64,000 nucleotides of DNA from Bog-473 sp963742035 (GTDB lineage: Bacteria; Actinomycetota; Acidimicrobiia; Acidimicrobiales; RAAP-2). The notes under the pieces are model-generated. The model was not told where the DNA came from and ran no database searches. It worked only from the letters and a program-made list of their open reading frames with translations. Below, in pieces: positions 54,652 to 62,493 of this stretch. The DNA lies in contig CAVUKH010000002.1 of the NCBI GenBank assembly GCA_963742035.1, positions 558,001 to 622,000 on the forward strand, written 5' to 3'. The first letter of the stretch is position 1. Every line of letters starts with the position of its first letter. The position numbers were made by a program, and so were the translations under genes.

Positions 54652-55601
54652 CCGCGCCCACGAAGGTCCTGGAACCGGTGCTGACGACGCGATCCTTCCG
54701 CTCCATCGGCACGACCGCCACCGTCGTCGTGCAGGATCCCTCGCACGCTGCCACAGCCGAACACATGCTCGCCGCCGAGCTCGCCGCCTTCGATCTCGCC
54801 TGCAGCCGGTTCCGCGAAGACTCAGAGCTGCAGGCGCTGCACGACAGCGCCGGTCGGACGGTGGCCGTCAGCTCCCTGCTGTTCGACGCGCTGTCGGTCG
54901 CGCTCGACACGGCAGCTCGTACGGGAGGCGCCGTCGACCCGACCATCGGCAATGCGATCGCCGCCCTCGGCTACGACGCCGACCTGACTGAGGTGCAGTC
55001 CCGTCCTCCCGTTCCGCCGCAAGCGCTCGGTTCGGTGGCGGGTTACCAGCACGTGCAGCTCAACCCGCGCGACCGCACGGTCCGCATCCCGCGTGGTGTC
55101 CGTCTCGACCTCGGTTCCTCCGCCAAGGCATTGGCCGCCGATCGGGCTGCGGCTCGTATCGCCGGCCGGATCGGATCGGGCGCCCTCGTGAGTCTCGGCG
55201 GCGACGTCGCCGTCGCGGGCCCTCCGCCGCCCGGCGGTTGGGCGGTCGGGATTGCTCGCGAGTCGGCCACCCCGGCCGAGCACGTCGACCAGGTCGTGGC
55301 CATCAGGCAGGGCGGCCTGGCCAGCTCCGCCACGTCGGTCAGAACCTGGCGGGCGGGGGATCGTGACGTCCACCACATCCTCGACCCGCGGACCGGGGAC
55401 TGCGTCGAGCCCTATTGGGTCCTCGTCTCGGCCACCGGCTCCACGTGCGTCGAGGCGAACGTCGTGACCACCGCCGCCATCGTGTGGGGCGAGAGGGCGC
55501 TCGACGAGCTGGCCCGCTTCGAGCAGTCGGTCCGGCTCGAGCGCGTCGACGGAAAAGTCTTCACGGTGAACGGATGGCCGACGGAACCGGCGGCGTCGTG
55601 A
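54648..55601 (+). CDS. apbE: FAD:protein FMN transferase
   Basis: 317 residues. ApbE fold: FRSIGTTATVVVQD, FDLACSRFREDSELQAL, GGAVDPTIGNAIAALGYD (FAD site and Asp), VRIPRGVRLDLGSSAKALAADRAA, GALVSLGGDVAVAGPPPPGGW and GGLASSATSVRTWRAGDRDVHHILDPRTG, which includes the metal/FAD-binding SGT/HHIxDPxTG motif. It attaches FMN from FAD to a Thr of an exported target protein. No signal peptide is visible. GTG start overlapping the upstream gene; its own stop overlaps the next gene. Confidence 0.9.
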   Translation: MTAPTKVLEPVLTTRSFRSIGTTATVVVQDPSHAATAEHMLAAELAAFDLACSRFREDSELQALHDSAGRTVAVSSLLFDALSVALDTAARTGGAVDPTIGNAIAALGYDADLTEVQSRPPVPPQALGSVAGYQHVQLNPRDRTVRIPRGVRLDLGSSAKALAADRAAARIAGRIGSGALVSLGGDVAVAGPPPPGGWAVGIARESATPAEHVDQVVAIRQGGLASSATSVRTWRAGDRDVHHILDPRTGDCVEPYWVLVSATGSTCVEANVVTTAAIVWGERALDELARFEQSVRLERVDGKVFTVNGWPTEPAAS

Positions 55602-56221
55602 GCTCCACGTCCCTCTGGTATGCCACCCGGGCCAGCGGCATCACTGCGTTGGTACTGCTGACGCTGACCATGGTGCTCGGCATCACGACCACGACAAGGG
55701 CCCGGGCGCGCAACTGGCCTGGGTTCGCGCAGCAGGAGATGCACCGTCGTATCTCCATGATCGCCGTCGTGTTCCTCGGCATCCATGTCCTTACCAGCGT
55801 GCTCGACACCTTTGTGGACATCAGCTGGGCAGCCATCGTCATCCCGTTCACGTCGAGTTACGCGCGCTTCTGGGTTGGCGTGGGTGCCGTCTCGCTCGAC
55901 CTGATGATCGCCGTCTTCGTCACCAGCCTGCTCCGGGCTCGGATGCGGCCAGCAACGTGGCGCGCCATTCACTGGCTTGCCTATCTCAGCTGGCCGGTCG
56001 CGCTGGCCCATACGTTCGGCATGGGCACCGATGCCGGCGAGAGCTGGGTGATCGTGCTCGGCGTGGTATGCGTCGCCGCGGTCGGCGTGGCGCTAGCCTG
56101 GCGACTCCGCCAGGCCTCTCGCCAGTCCTCGGCAAGGACGGCGCAATCTTCCGTCGCCGGTGTCCCACCGAAGCACCTCGCGCTGACCCCGCAGAGGCGG
56201 GCAGGAGGTCGACGTGCCTAA
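55598..56221 (+). CDS. Ferric-reductase-like transmembrane cytochrome b
   Basis: 207 residues from GTG 55598 (overlaps the apbE stop). Five to six membrane helices; His residues in QQEMHRRISMI, VFLGIHVLTSVLD, AIHWLAYLSWPVALAHTFG are positioned as heme b ligands of ferric-reductase/MsrQ-like proteins. It should carry electrons across the membrane between the cytosolic NuoF-like and ferredoxin partners and the flavinylated or external acceptor. Basic C-terminal tail of about 40 residues. Its 3' end overlaps the next gene's GTG by eight bases. Confidence 0.85.
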   Translation: MSSTSLWYATRASGITALVLLTLTMVLGITTTTRARARNWPGFAQQEMHRRISMIAVVFLGIHVLTSVLDTFVDISWAAIVIPFTSSYARFWVGVGAVSLDLMIAVFVTSLLRARMRPATWRAIHWLAYLSWPVALAHTFGMGTDAGESWVIVLGVVCVAAVGVALAWRLRQASRQSSARTAQSSVAGVPPKHLALTPQRRAGGRRA

Positions 56222-57497
56222 CGCAAGCCAAGCGCTCCCCACTACGGGCCGCTACCGATTGCTCGGCCACCCGACCGATTTGGCCGCTCACATCGCCACC
56301 CTGGGTCCGGTCCCGCTTCCCGGACCCACCAACCGTGGATGGCGCGACGCCTTCGTGTCCGTGCTCGAGGCCTCCGGCCTGGCCGGCCGGGGCGGGGCCG
56401 GTTTCCCGGCCGCCATCAAGCTTGCGGTTGCGCACGCCGCAGGAGCGGGCGGATCCATCCTGGTCAACGGCATGGAGGGCGAGCCGGCCAGCGACAAGGA
56501 CAAGCTCCTTCTCATCCGTTCGCCGCACCTGGTGCTCGACGGTGCGCAGCTCCTGGCCGCCGCCAGCGGCGCACACCGGATCACGGTCTGTGTGCCGGAG
56601 GGGCGGCACCAGGTCGCGTCGGCGGTGGCACACGCGTTGCACGAGCGCGAGGCGGCCGGGTGCGCGCCCGTTCCCGAAACGATGGTGCGTCCACCCGACC
56701 GCTTCATTGCCGGAGAGGAATCGGCGCTGGCGCGATGGGTCGACACCCAAGAGTCGCTTCCCTCCTTCCGTCCCGACAAGGGCACGGCCCTGCGCATCGG
56801 ACGCAAAGGTGCTCTCGTCCACAATGCCGAAACGTTGGCGCACGTCGCGATGATCGCCCGCACCGGTCCGGACGCGTTCAGGGCCCACGGACTGCTCGAA
56901 GACCCAGGGACGTCCCTCGTCACGATTTCGGGCGCAGTGGAACACCCCGGCGTGGTGGAGACCGACCGCGGAACGCCATTGATCGACATCGCCAACCGGG
57001 CCATGCCCGCCGGCATGCCGCAGGCGCTCCTCGTCGGTGGCTACGGCGGCGCTTGGGTCGGCCCGACGCACTTCACGACGCCCTACGCGTCACTGTCTCT
57101 GCGCGCCATCGGTGCGACAGCGGGTGTCGGCATCGTCATCGTGCTCGGGCAAGATGCCTGCGGGCTCATGGAGTCGGCGCGCATCGCCCACTACCTGGCA
57201 GGCCAGAGCGCCGGACAATGCGGCCCGTGCGTCTACGGACTGCCCGCCATCGCCGACGACCTGACGCGGCTGGCCCGGGGACAGGTCGACCCCGGCCTCC
57301 GGAGCCGGCTGGAGCGCAGGCTGCGCGAGGTGGACGGCCGCGGGGCCTGCCGACATCCCGACGGGGCCGTGAACCTGGTGCGCAGCGCGCTCCATGTCTT
57401 CGCGGCCGACGTCGACATGCACACGCACGGCGGTGCGTGCTCACACTGGAACCAGCCGTCGCGGCTGAGGTTCCCCGACACGGCCCGGGTGGCCTGA
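56214..57497 (+). CDS. NuoF-like NADH-binding flavoprotein with SLBB domain
   Basis: 427 residues. Homologous to complex I 51-kDa subunits: FMN/NADH site GLAGRGGAGFPAAIKLA and NGMEGEPASDKDKLLLIRSPHLVLDGAQLLA, SLBB segment GTSLVTISGAVEHPGVVETDRG, and QDACGLMESARIAHYL. The C-terminal iron-sulfur site reads SAGQCGPC where NuoF has SCGxCxPC: the first of the three clustered Cys is Ala, while the distal Cys (GRGACRHPDG) remains. A complete 4Fe-4S N3 site is therefore doubtful unless another Cys (for example in GGACSHW) substitutes. It probably takes electrons from NAD(P)H and passes them to the ferredoxin encoded next. Confidence 0.85.
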   Translation: MPNASQALPTTGRYRLLGHPTDLAAHIATLGPVPLPGPTNRGWRDAFVSVLEASGLAGRGGAGFPAAIKLAVAHAAGAGGSILVNGMEGEPASDKDKLLLIRSPHLVLDGAQLLAAASGAHRITVCVPEGRHQVASAVAHALHEREAAGCAPVPETMVRPPDRFIAGEESALARWVDTQESLPSFRPDKGTALRIGRKGALVHNAETLAHVAMIARTGPDAFRAHGLLEDPGTSLVTISGAVEHPGVVETDRGTPLIDIANRAMPAGMPQALLVGGYGGAWVGPTHFTTPYASLSLRAIGATAGVGIVIVLGQDACGLMESARIAHYLAGQSAGQCGPCVYGLPAIADDLTRLARGQVDPGLRSRLERRLREVDGRGACRHPDGAVNLVRSALHVFAADVDMHTHGGACSHWNQPSRLRFPDTARVA

Positions 57498-57499
57498 CC

Positions 57500-57709
57500 G
57501 TGGTCCGCATCCTCATCGATCCGGTCGCCTGTGACGCATACGGCTACTGCGCCGAGCTGCTGCCCGAGTCGATTTCGCTCGACGAATGGGGCTATCCCAT
57601 TGTGGACGGCAAACCGCTGCCACCCGAGCTCGTCAGTGCGGCCAAGCGGGCGGCCCGGGACTGTCCCCGGCGCGCCATCACCATCCGGGAGCGCAAGGGC
57701 GGGCACTGA
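57500..57709 (+). CDS. Small 3Fe-4S-type ferredoxin
   Basis: 69 residues from GTG 57500, two bases after the NuoF-like stop. Three Cys only: C11 and C17 (DPVACDAYGYC, C-x5-C) and C55 (RDCPRRAI). This is the actinobacterial single-cluster ferredoxin pattern, usually [3Fe-4S], that serves P450s and membrane oxidoreductases. VDGKPLPPEL and the following helix are typical. It likely shuttles electrons between the NuoF-like protein and the cytochrome b, and could also serve the P450 at 59263. Confidence 0.85.
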   Translation: MVRILIDPVACDAYGYCAELLPESISLDEWGYPIVDGKPLPPELVSAAKRAARDCPRRAITIRERKGGH

Positions 57710-57736
57710 GCCTCCCGCCGGCGCCACAATGGCGAC

Positions 57737-58237
57737 ATGAGGTGTGAACCGGGGGTGACGTCCGACGAGCACGCCATCCGGTCCGCCGTTGAGGCCGACC
57801 TCGGCCGCATCGTCGAGCTGCTCACACTGGGCCGTATACCGGGTGGACCCCCGAGCACCGAAGATCCCGACGATCTCGCTCCGTACGGGTCGGCACTGCG
57901 GGAGATCGTGGAGAGCGGGGGCGCCGTCCTGGTGGCGGAGCTGGCGGGCGAGGTGGTCGGGACCTGCCAGCTGATCGTGTTCACTCACCTGCAGGCTCAC
58001 GGCGGACGCTGTGCCGAGATCGAGTCGGTCCACGTCCACCCGGACCACCGGGGTACCGGGCTCGGTGGCGCGCTCATCACCAACGCTGTCGCGCGGGCTC
58101 GTCAGCTGGGTTGCTACCGCGTGCAGCTGACCTCGAACACGGCCCGCCCCGACGCCCATCGCTTCTACGAGAGGCTCGGGTTCGTGCCCTCCCACGTCGG
58201 CTTCAAGATGTCCCTCGAAGGCGGGGGTCCCGCTTGA
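57737..58237 (+). CDS. GNAT-family N-acetyltransferase
   Basis: 166 residues. Acetyl-CoA motif IESVHVHPDHRGTGLGGALITNAVARARQLGCYRVQLTSNTARPDAHRFYERLGFVPSH is a textbook GNAT core with the Q/R-x-x-G-x-G/A loop (HRGTGLG) and the RFYERLGF end. Substrate unknown. Its stop overlaps the -35 of the next gene's promoter. Confidence 0.88.
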   Translation: MRCEPGVTSDEHAIRSAVEADLGRIVELLTLGRIPGGPPSTEDPDDLAPYGSALREIVESGGAVLVAELAGEVVGTCQLIVFTHLQAHGGRCAEIESVHVHPDHRGTGLGGALITNAVARARQLGCYRVQLTSNTARPDAHRFYERLGFVPSHVGFKMSLEGGGPA

Positions 58238-58267
58238 CCCAAGTGCGTAAGCGTGTAATATTGTAAT
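58234..58267 (+). promoter_or_regulatory. Leaderless promoter with direct repeat TAATATTG/TAATATG
   Basis: TTGACC (58234-58239), 16 bases, TAATAT (58256-58261), then six bases to the ATG at 58268, with no Shine-Dalgarno. TAATATTG (58256-58263) is repeated as TAATATG (58265-58271) across the start codon, a possible operator for the encoded protein. Confidence 0.55.
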
Positions 58268-58873
58268 ATGACTCAAACGCACAACGAGAGCGGAAGGGGA
58301 CCTCAGCGGGGGAGGCGCCGGTCGGCGGGTCCACCCCCCTCTGGACCAGAGCAGGAGCGACTGATCGGGGCCTGGTTCGCCGGACGGGTGCCGGGCGTCT
58401 GGTACTCCGAAAGCCCGACCATCACCATTGACAGCGACGAGATCCAGGTGGTGGGGAAACTCGCTCCGCCCTCGCTCCCCGATGGGGCGGGCGAGGACGA
58501 GGTGCGGGTGGCCGAACAGGCCCGCATCAGCGGGTTCCGTGAAGAGACCCGCACTGCCCGCATTCGCATTGCCGACGAGGCCCAACCGGCGTTCCGCCGT
58601 GTGGTGTCCTGGGGCGCAGAGTGCGGAGGTTCCCGAGTCCTCTTCACGACAGCGGGCGTACCGGTCATGACGCGGCTGCGCATGGACGACCGCCAGGCCC
58701 TCGACACGCTGATCGACGCCGGCGTGGCCCGCAGCCGAAGCGAGGCGCTGGCCTGGTGCGTCCGACTCGTGGCCCAGCACGAGGCCGAGTGGATCCGTGA
58801 GTTGCGCGAAGCCATGTCCGCAGTGGAGGAGGTCCGCAACAAGGGCCCGAGGAGCAGCGCCGGTAACGGCTGA
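58268..58873 (+). CDS. Hypothetical protein with possible RHH-like C-terminal segment
   Basis: 201 residues. N-terminal ~40 residues are Arg/Pro-rich and disordered. The middle (PGVWYSESPTITIDSDEIQVVGKLAPP ... TARIRIADEAQPAFRRVVSWGAECGG) is a compact domain seen in other actinobacterial hypotheticals. The C-terminus, VMTRLRMDDRQALDTLIDAGVARSRSEALAWCVRLV, has the strand-helix-helix pattern of ribbon-helix-helix proteins (L-D-x-L-x-x-x-G-x-A-x-S-R-S-E-A-x-x-x). DNA binding is therefore possible, including autoregulation at the repeat over its start codon. Neither function is shown. Confidence 0.75.
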   Translation: MTQTHNESGRGPQRGRRRSAGPPPSGPEQERLIGAWFAGRVPGVWYSESPTITIDSDEIQVVGKLAPPSLPDGAGEDEVRVAEQARISGFREETRTARIRIADEAQPAFRRVVSWGAECGGSRVLFTTAGVPVMTRLRMDDRQALDTLIDAGVARSRSEALAWCVRLVAQHEAEWIRELREAMSAVEEVRNKGPRSSAGNG

Positions 58874-58898
58874 GCGTGCCGACGTGCCAGCATCTGCC

Positions 58899-59246
58899 AT
58901 GGCACTCGCACACTTCCATCAGGTCCAGGCCGATCTCCGCGAATCGTACCGCGCGCTCACAGCCGCCATCCCTGACGTGATGGCTGGCTATGGCGCACTC
59001 CACGATGCCGCCTTCAACGAGGGGGCATTGGACACCAAGACCAAGGAGCTCATCGCGCTCTCGATCGCCATCACCCGCGAATGTGACGGGTGCATTGCCG
59101 CCCATGGTCGGAACTTGGCGCGCCTGGGAGCCACTGCGGAGGAGGTCGCCGAAATGATAGGAGTGACCATCACCATGAATGGGGGGCCAGGACTCGTCTG
59201 GGGACCGCGTGCGTTGGAAGCCTTCCTCGAGTACCAGAAGAGCTGA
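58899..59246 (+). CDS. Carboxymuconolactone decarboxylase (AhpD-like) family protein
   Basis: 115 residues from ATG 58899. CMD domain: FNEGALDTKTKELIALSIAITRECDGCIAAHGRNLARLGATAEEVAEMIGVTITMNGGPG, with the C-x2-C motif and the nearby His (CDGCIAAH) of AhpD-type peroxidase partners. It may act in thiol-dependent peroxide reduction, or in lactone chemistry. It starts 26 bases after the RHH-like gene and converges on the P450. Confidence 0.88.
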   Translation: MALAHFHQVQADLRESYRALTAAIPDVMAGYGALHDAAFNEGALDTKTKELIALSIAITRECDGCIAAHGRNLARLGATAEEVAEMIGVTITMNGGPGLVWGPRALEAFLEYQKS

Positions 59247-59262
59247 CGGGTGTCGGCCGGGT

Positions 59263-60555
59263 TCAGCAGGCCGAGGCCGGCCCCGGCGTGAAGCGGCACT
59301 CGAGGTGCTTGATGCCGTTGATGAAGGGGGAGAGGAGCCGGTCCGGATCGCCCACCGCCTCAATGTCGGGCAGCCGCTCGAACAGGTGGCGGAACATGAC
59401 GTCGATCTCCTGGCGGGCCAGGTGGGCGCCCAGACAGAAGTGGGGCCCTGCGGCACCGAACCCGATGTGAGGATTGGGGTCGCGACGGACGTCGAACGTG
59501 AAGGGGTCGGCGAAGACATCCTCGTCCCGGTTGGCCGAGTTGTAGAACATGATGACCTTGTCGCCCTCGACCAGCTCGACGTCTCCGAGCACGGTGTCCT
59601 GAGCAACCGTGCGACGCATCCAGATGACGGGGGATCCCCAGCGCACGATCTCGTCGACGCCGGTTGCCGCGATGCCTGCCGGGTCCGCCTGCCACAGCGA
59701 CCGCTGCTCTGGGTACGTGGTCATCGCCAGTAGCCCGTGACTGATGGCGTTGCGGGTCGTCTCGTTGCCGGCAACCACGAGCAGAATGAAAAAGGCGGCG
59801 ATCTCTGTCTCGCTGAGCGCCTCGCCGTCGACGTTGGTGTTCACGAGGGCCGAGGTCACATCCTCGGTCGGATGCTGGCGCCGGTAGGTCGCCAAGTCGG
59901 TCATCAGAAGGTTGAGCTGTTGCGCCGCATTCATGAAGGCCATCATCGGGTCCTCGCCAGGCGCCACGTACTCGGTGTCGCCCGCCGAGAGGATGACGTT
60001 CGACGCGTTGAACACGGTGTCGTAGTCGGCGGGGGCGATGCCCATCATGTCGCAGATGATCTCGAGGGGCAGCCGCGCTGCCACCTCGACCACGAAGTCG
60101 CAGCTCCCTCGGTCGGCCACGCGGTCGATGACGTCGTCCGCCCGCATCTCGATCTGCTCCTCAATCGACTTGATCATCCTCGGGTTGAAGGCGGCGGACA
60201 CAATGCGCCGAAGGCGGGCGTGGCGCGGATTGTCCATGTTGATCATGGAGCCGAAGAAGTCGAGCATCTCCTCTGGCATGTCCACTATGGATGTCGCGCC
60301 CCGACCCGACTGGAAGATCTCCGGGTGCCGACTCGCCTCGGCAATGTGAGCGTGTCGCGTCAGCGCGTAGTAACCCCTCCCCTTTGGGATGACATAGCTC
60401 AGCGCCTCGGGGATCTCGGGTTCCTCGTAGAAGGGCATCGGGCGCTCACGTCGGAGGGTCTGGAAGGCACCTTCCCGCTCGTCCCAGGGACGGGCCCAGA
60501 ATTCGGTGTTGGAGAGGTCGATCTCGTCGACCGTGAGGACAGCGCGTGGTTCCAC
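59263..60555 (-). CDS. Cytochrome P450
   Basis: 430 residues. I-helix motif VVAGNETTRNAISHG, ExxR in GVDEIVRWGSP, and heme loop IGFGAAGPHFCLGAHLARQEID with the Cys ligand. SMINMDNPRHARLRRIVSAAFNP resembles actinobacterial steroid/fatty-acid hydroxylases of the CYP125/CYP124/CYP142 group, which is a by-eye comparison. GTG start; a TAGGGT hexamer lies eight bases upstream (60569-60564), so the mRNA may be nearly leaderless. The redox partner could be the ferredoxin at 57500. Confidence 0.93.
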   Translation of the reverse strand: MEPRAVLTVDEIDLSNTEFWARPWDEREGAFQTLRRERPMPFYEEPEIPEALSYVIPKGRGYYALTRHAHIAEASRHPEIFQSGRGATSIVDMPEEMLDFFGSMINMDNPRHARLRRIVSAAFNPRMIKSIEEQIEMRADDVIDRVADRGSCDFVVEVAARLPLEIICDMMGIAPADYDTVFNASNVILSAGDTEYVAPGEDPMMAFMNAAQQLNLLMTDLATYRRQHPTEDVTSALVNTNVDGEALSETEIAAFFILLVVAGNETTRNAISHGLLAMTTYPEQRSLWQADPAGIAATGVDEIVRWGSPVIWMRRTVAQDTVLGDVELVEGDKVIMFYNSANRDEDVFADPFTFDVRRDPNPHIGFGAAGPHFCLGAHLARQEIDVMFRHLFERLPDIEAVGDPDRLLSPFINGIKHLECRFTPGPASAC

Positions 60556-60580
60556 GATCGGCCACCCTATCCATCCTCCC

Positions 60581-60586
60581 TACACT
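60581..60586 (+). promoter_or_regulatory. Putative -10 element of a leaderless gene
   Basis: TACACT ends six bases before the ATG at 60593, in the 37-base gap from the divergent P450. No Shine-Dalgarno and no clear -35. The spacing equals that of the other leaderless candidates in this window. Confidence 0.35.
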
Positions 60587-60592
60587 GCGACC

Positions 60593-61813
60593 ATGTGCGA
60601 CACCCTCTGCGCCCCCGGTCCGCACGGCATGGTGTTCGCCAAGAACTCCGATCGGCCGCCCGGCGAGATCCAGATTGCCTGGCCCTTCGGTCGCCGCGCC
60701 TCGGTCGGCTGCACCTTGCGCACCCAGTACCTCTCCATCGGGGACACGGGTGCGCACGCCACGCTGCTCTCCTGTCCGACCTGGCTCTGGGGGGCGGAGC
60801 ACGGAGTGAACGAGCACGGCGTCGCGATCGGAAATGAGCGTGTCAGCACCACCCACGATGCCGCTTCCGCCCCACCGGCTCTGATCGGGATGGACATCGT
60901 CCGCCTGGGCCTCGAGCGCGCCCGGAGCGCCCCCGAGGCAGTCGACGTGATGATCGGCCTCCTCGAGACGTACGGGCAGGGAGGCATCGCCGATGCCACC
61001 CACCGGGAGGCGTACGACTCCTCGTTCCTCATTGCAGACCCGTCCGAGGCCTTCGTGCTCGAGACGGCAGGCTCGGATTACGCGGTGGCTCCGCACCCCG
61101 CTGGCGTGGCCATCTCCAATCGGATCACCATCGGGACAGGATGGACCCGTGCCTCCGGCGCCCTGGCGGCCGGCGACGACTTCGACCGGTTCCGCAACGC
61201 CGCGGAGGACACGGCATACGCCGACGTCCGCCTGGCGGCCGGCCGACGCCTTCTCGCCTCGACCGGCCCTGGGGGGCTCACGGCCGCCACGACGGCAGCC
61301 CATCTGCGCGACCACGGGACCGGCGCCTGGGGTGCACCCGGCATCGATGATCTCGTGCACCTGCCGCCGACTCAGGTCGGTGAGGACTCCAGTGGCGTCA
61401 CCGTGTGCATGCATGTCCGGGGGCTGAGCGTCACGGCGGCTTCCATGGTCGCGGAGTTGCCGATCGCGCTGGCCGAGGGGGCTCCGCTGCGGGTTTTCGT
61501 GGCGCTGGGCAGCCCGTGCGCCAGCATTTACGTGCCCGCGTTCCCGCGCACCGCAGCCGGCCCGCCCCCGTTCGTACCGTTCGAGCTTTCCAGCGAGGAT
61601 TTGTGGCTCGCCGCCGACGCCCTGCGCCGGCTCGTCGAGGCAGACCCGGACGCACTGCCGCTCGTACGGGATGTGCTGAAGCCGGTCGAGGACGAGTTGT
61701 GGGCGGAGTCCCACGAGGTGCTCGAGCAACCGGGTCGCTGGACCGAGGTGGGCGCCTCGTGGGGCAGCCGAGCCCTCGAGGCACTTCGGTCCTGTATCCC
61801 TTCAGCAGCCTGA
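60593..61813 (+). CDS. C69/secernin-like Ntn hydrolase
   Basis: 406 residues from ATG 60593. The protein begins MCDTLCAPGPHGMVFAKNSDR, the opening of peptidase C69/secernin-type N-terminal nucleophile hydrolases, in which Met is removed and Cys2 becomes the nucleophile. VNEHGVAIGNERVST and AYDSSFLIADPSEAFVLETAGSDYAV follow the family, as does NRITIGTGW. Dipeptidase or acyl-amide hydrolase activity is expected; the true substrate is unknown. Confidence 0.85.
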   Translation: MCDTLCAPGPHGMVFAKNSDRPPGEIQIAWPFGRRASVGCTLRTQYLSIGDTGAHATLLSCPTWLWGAEHGVNEHGVAIGNERVSTTHDAASAPPALIGMDIVRLGLERARSAPEAVDVMIGLLETYGQGGIADATHREAYDSSFLIADPSEAFVLETAGSDYAVAPHPAGVAISNRITIGTGWTRASGALAAGDDFDRFRNAAEDTAYADVRLAAGRRLLASTGPGGLTAATTAAHLRDHGTGAWGAPGIDDLVHLPPTQVGEDSSGVTVCMHVRGLSVTAASMVAELPIALAEGAPLRVFVALGSPCASIYVPAFPRTAAGPPPFVPFELSSEDLWLAADALRRLVEADPDALPLVRDVLKPVEDELWAESHEVLEQPGRWTEVGASWGSRALEALRSCIPSAA

Positions 61814-61874
61814 CCCCGGCGGTACGCTGCGGCGACACGCCCGTGTGTGCTCTTACTCGCCGAAGGGGGAAGTC

Positions 61875-62474
61875 ATGACCAACGTACTGACCGATGACGA
61901 GATCGCTGTTGGCGATGTCGTCAGCACCCAGCTGGAGAAGATGTGGGGCTGGTATCTGGCCGGCGGCATCATTGCCATGATCTTCGGCTTCTTCGTCATC
62001 AGCTACCGGCACGCCAGCGTCTACGCCATCGTCTACCTGGCTAGCGGGTTCTTCATTGCGGTCGGGCTCTTCGAGATCGTCGCCGGCATCCGGGCGGCGC
62101 GCCAGCGGTGGCCCCTCCTTGTCTTCGGTGTGATCTGGCTCGGGGCGGGCATCGTCGGCTTCGTGTGGCCGCACATCACCATCTTCATCGTCGCCGTACT
62201 CGTCGGCTGGGGCTTCCTCGTGCTCGGGATCTTCGACATCGTCAACTCCATCCGCTACCACTACCTGCCGTACTGGTGGGCCTACCTCATCCGAGGCATC
62301 GTGGCGGTCGCCTTGGGTTTCCTCTGCATCCGGCACCCCGGCGCGCCTTTGACCGCGCTGGTCGTGCTCATCGGCATCGGAGCGATCGTCTTCGGCGCCG
62401 TTGAGGTCGTCGGCGCCTTCTCTGCCCGGCACGCCACGAAGCACTGGGAGGCATTCAAGGCGCAGGCGCGCTGA
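61875..62474 (+). CDS. HdeD-like (DUF308) membrane protein
   Basis: 199 residues from ATG 61875 with GGGGGAAG upstream. Six hydrophobic helices in three repeated pairs: WYLAGGIIAMIFGFFVIS / YAIVYLASGFFIAVGLFEIVAGI, LLVFGVIWLGAGIVGFVWP / IFIVAVLVGWGFLVLGIFDIVNSI, and AYLIRGIVAVALGFLCI / TALVVLIGIGAIVFGAVEVVGAF. This is the HdeD/DUF308 architecture, linked to acid resistance in enterobacteria. Role here unknown. Confidence 0.88.
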   Translation: MTNVLTDDEIAVGDVVSTQLEKMWGWYLAGGIIAMIFGFFVISYRHASVYAIVYLASGFFIAVGLFEIVAGIRAARQRWPLLVFGVIWLGAGIVGFVWPHITIFIVAVLVGWGFLVLGIFDIVNSIRYHYLPYWWAYLIRGIVAVALGFLCIRHPGAPLTALVVLIGIGAIVFGAVEVVGAFSARHATKHWEAFKAQAR

Positions 62475-62493
62475 GGGCCTTGGCGGAGCACCG

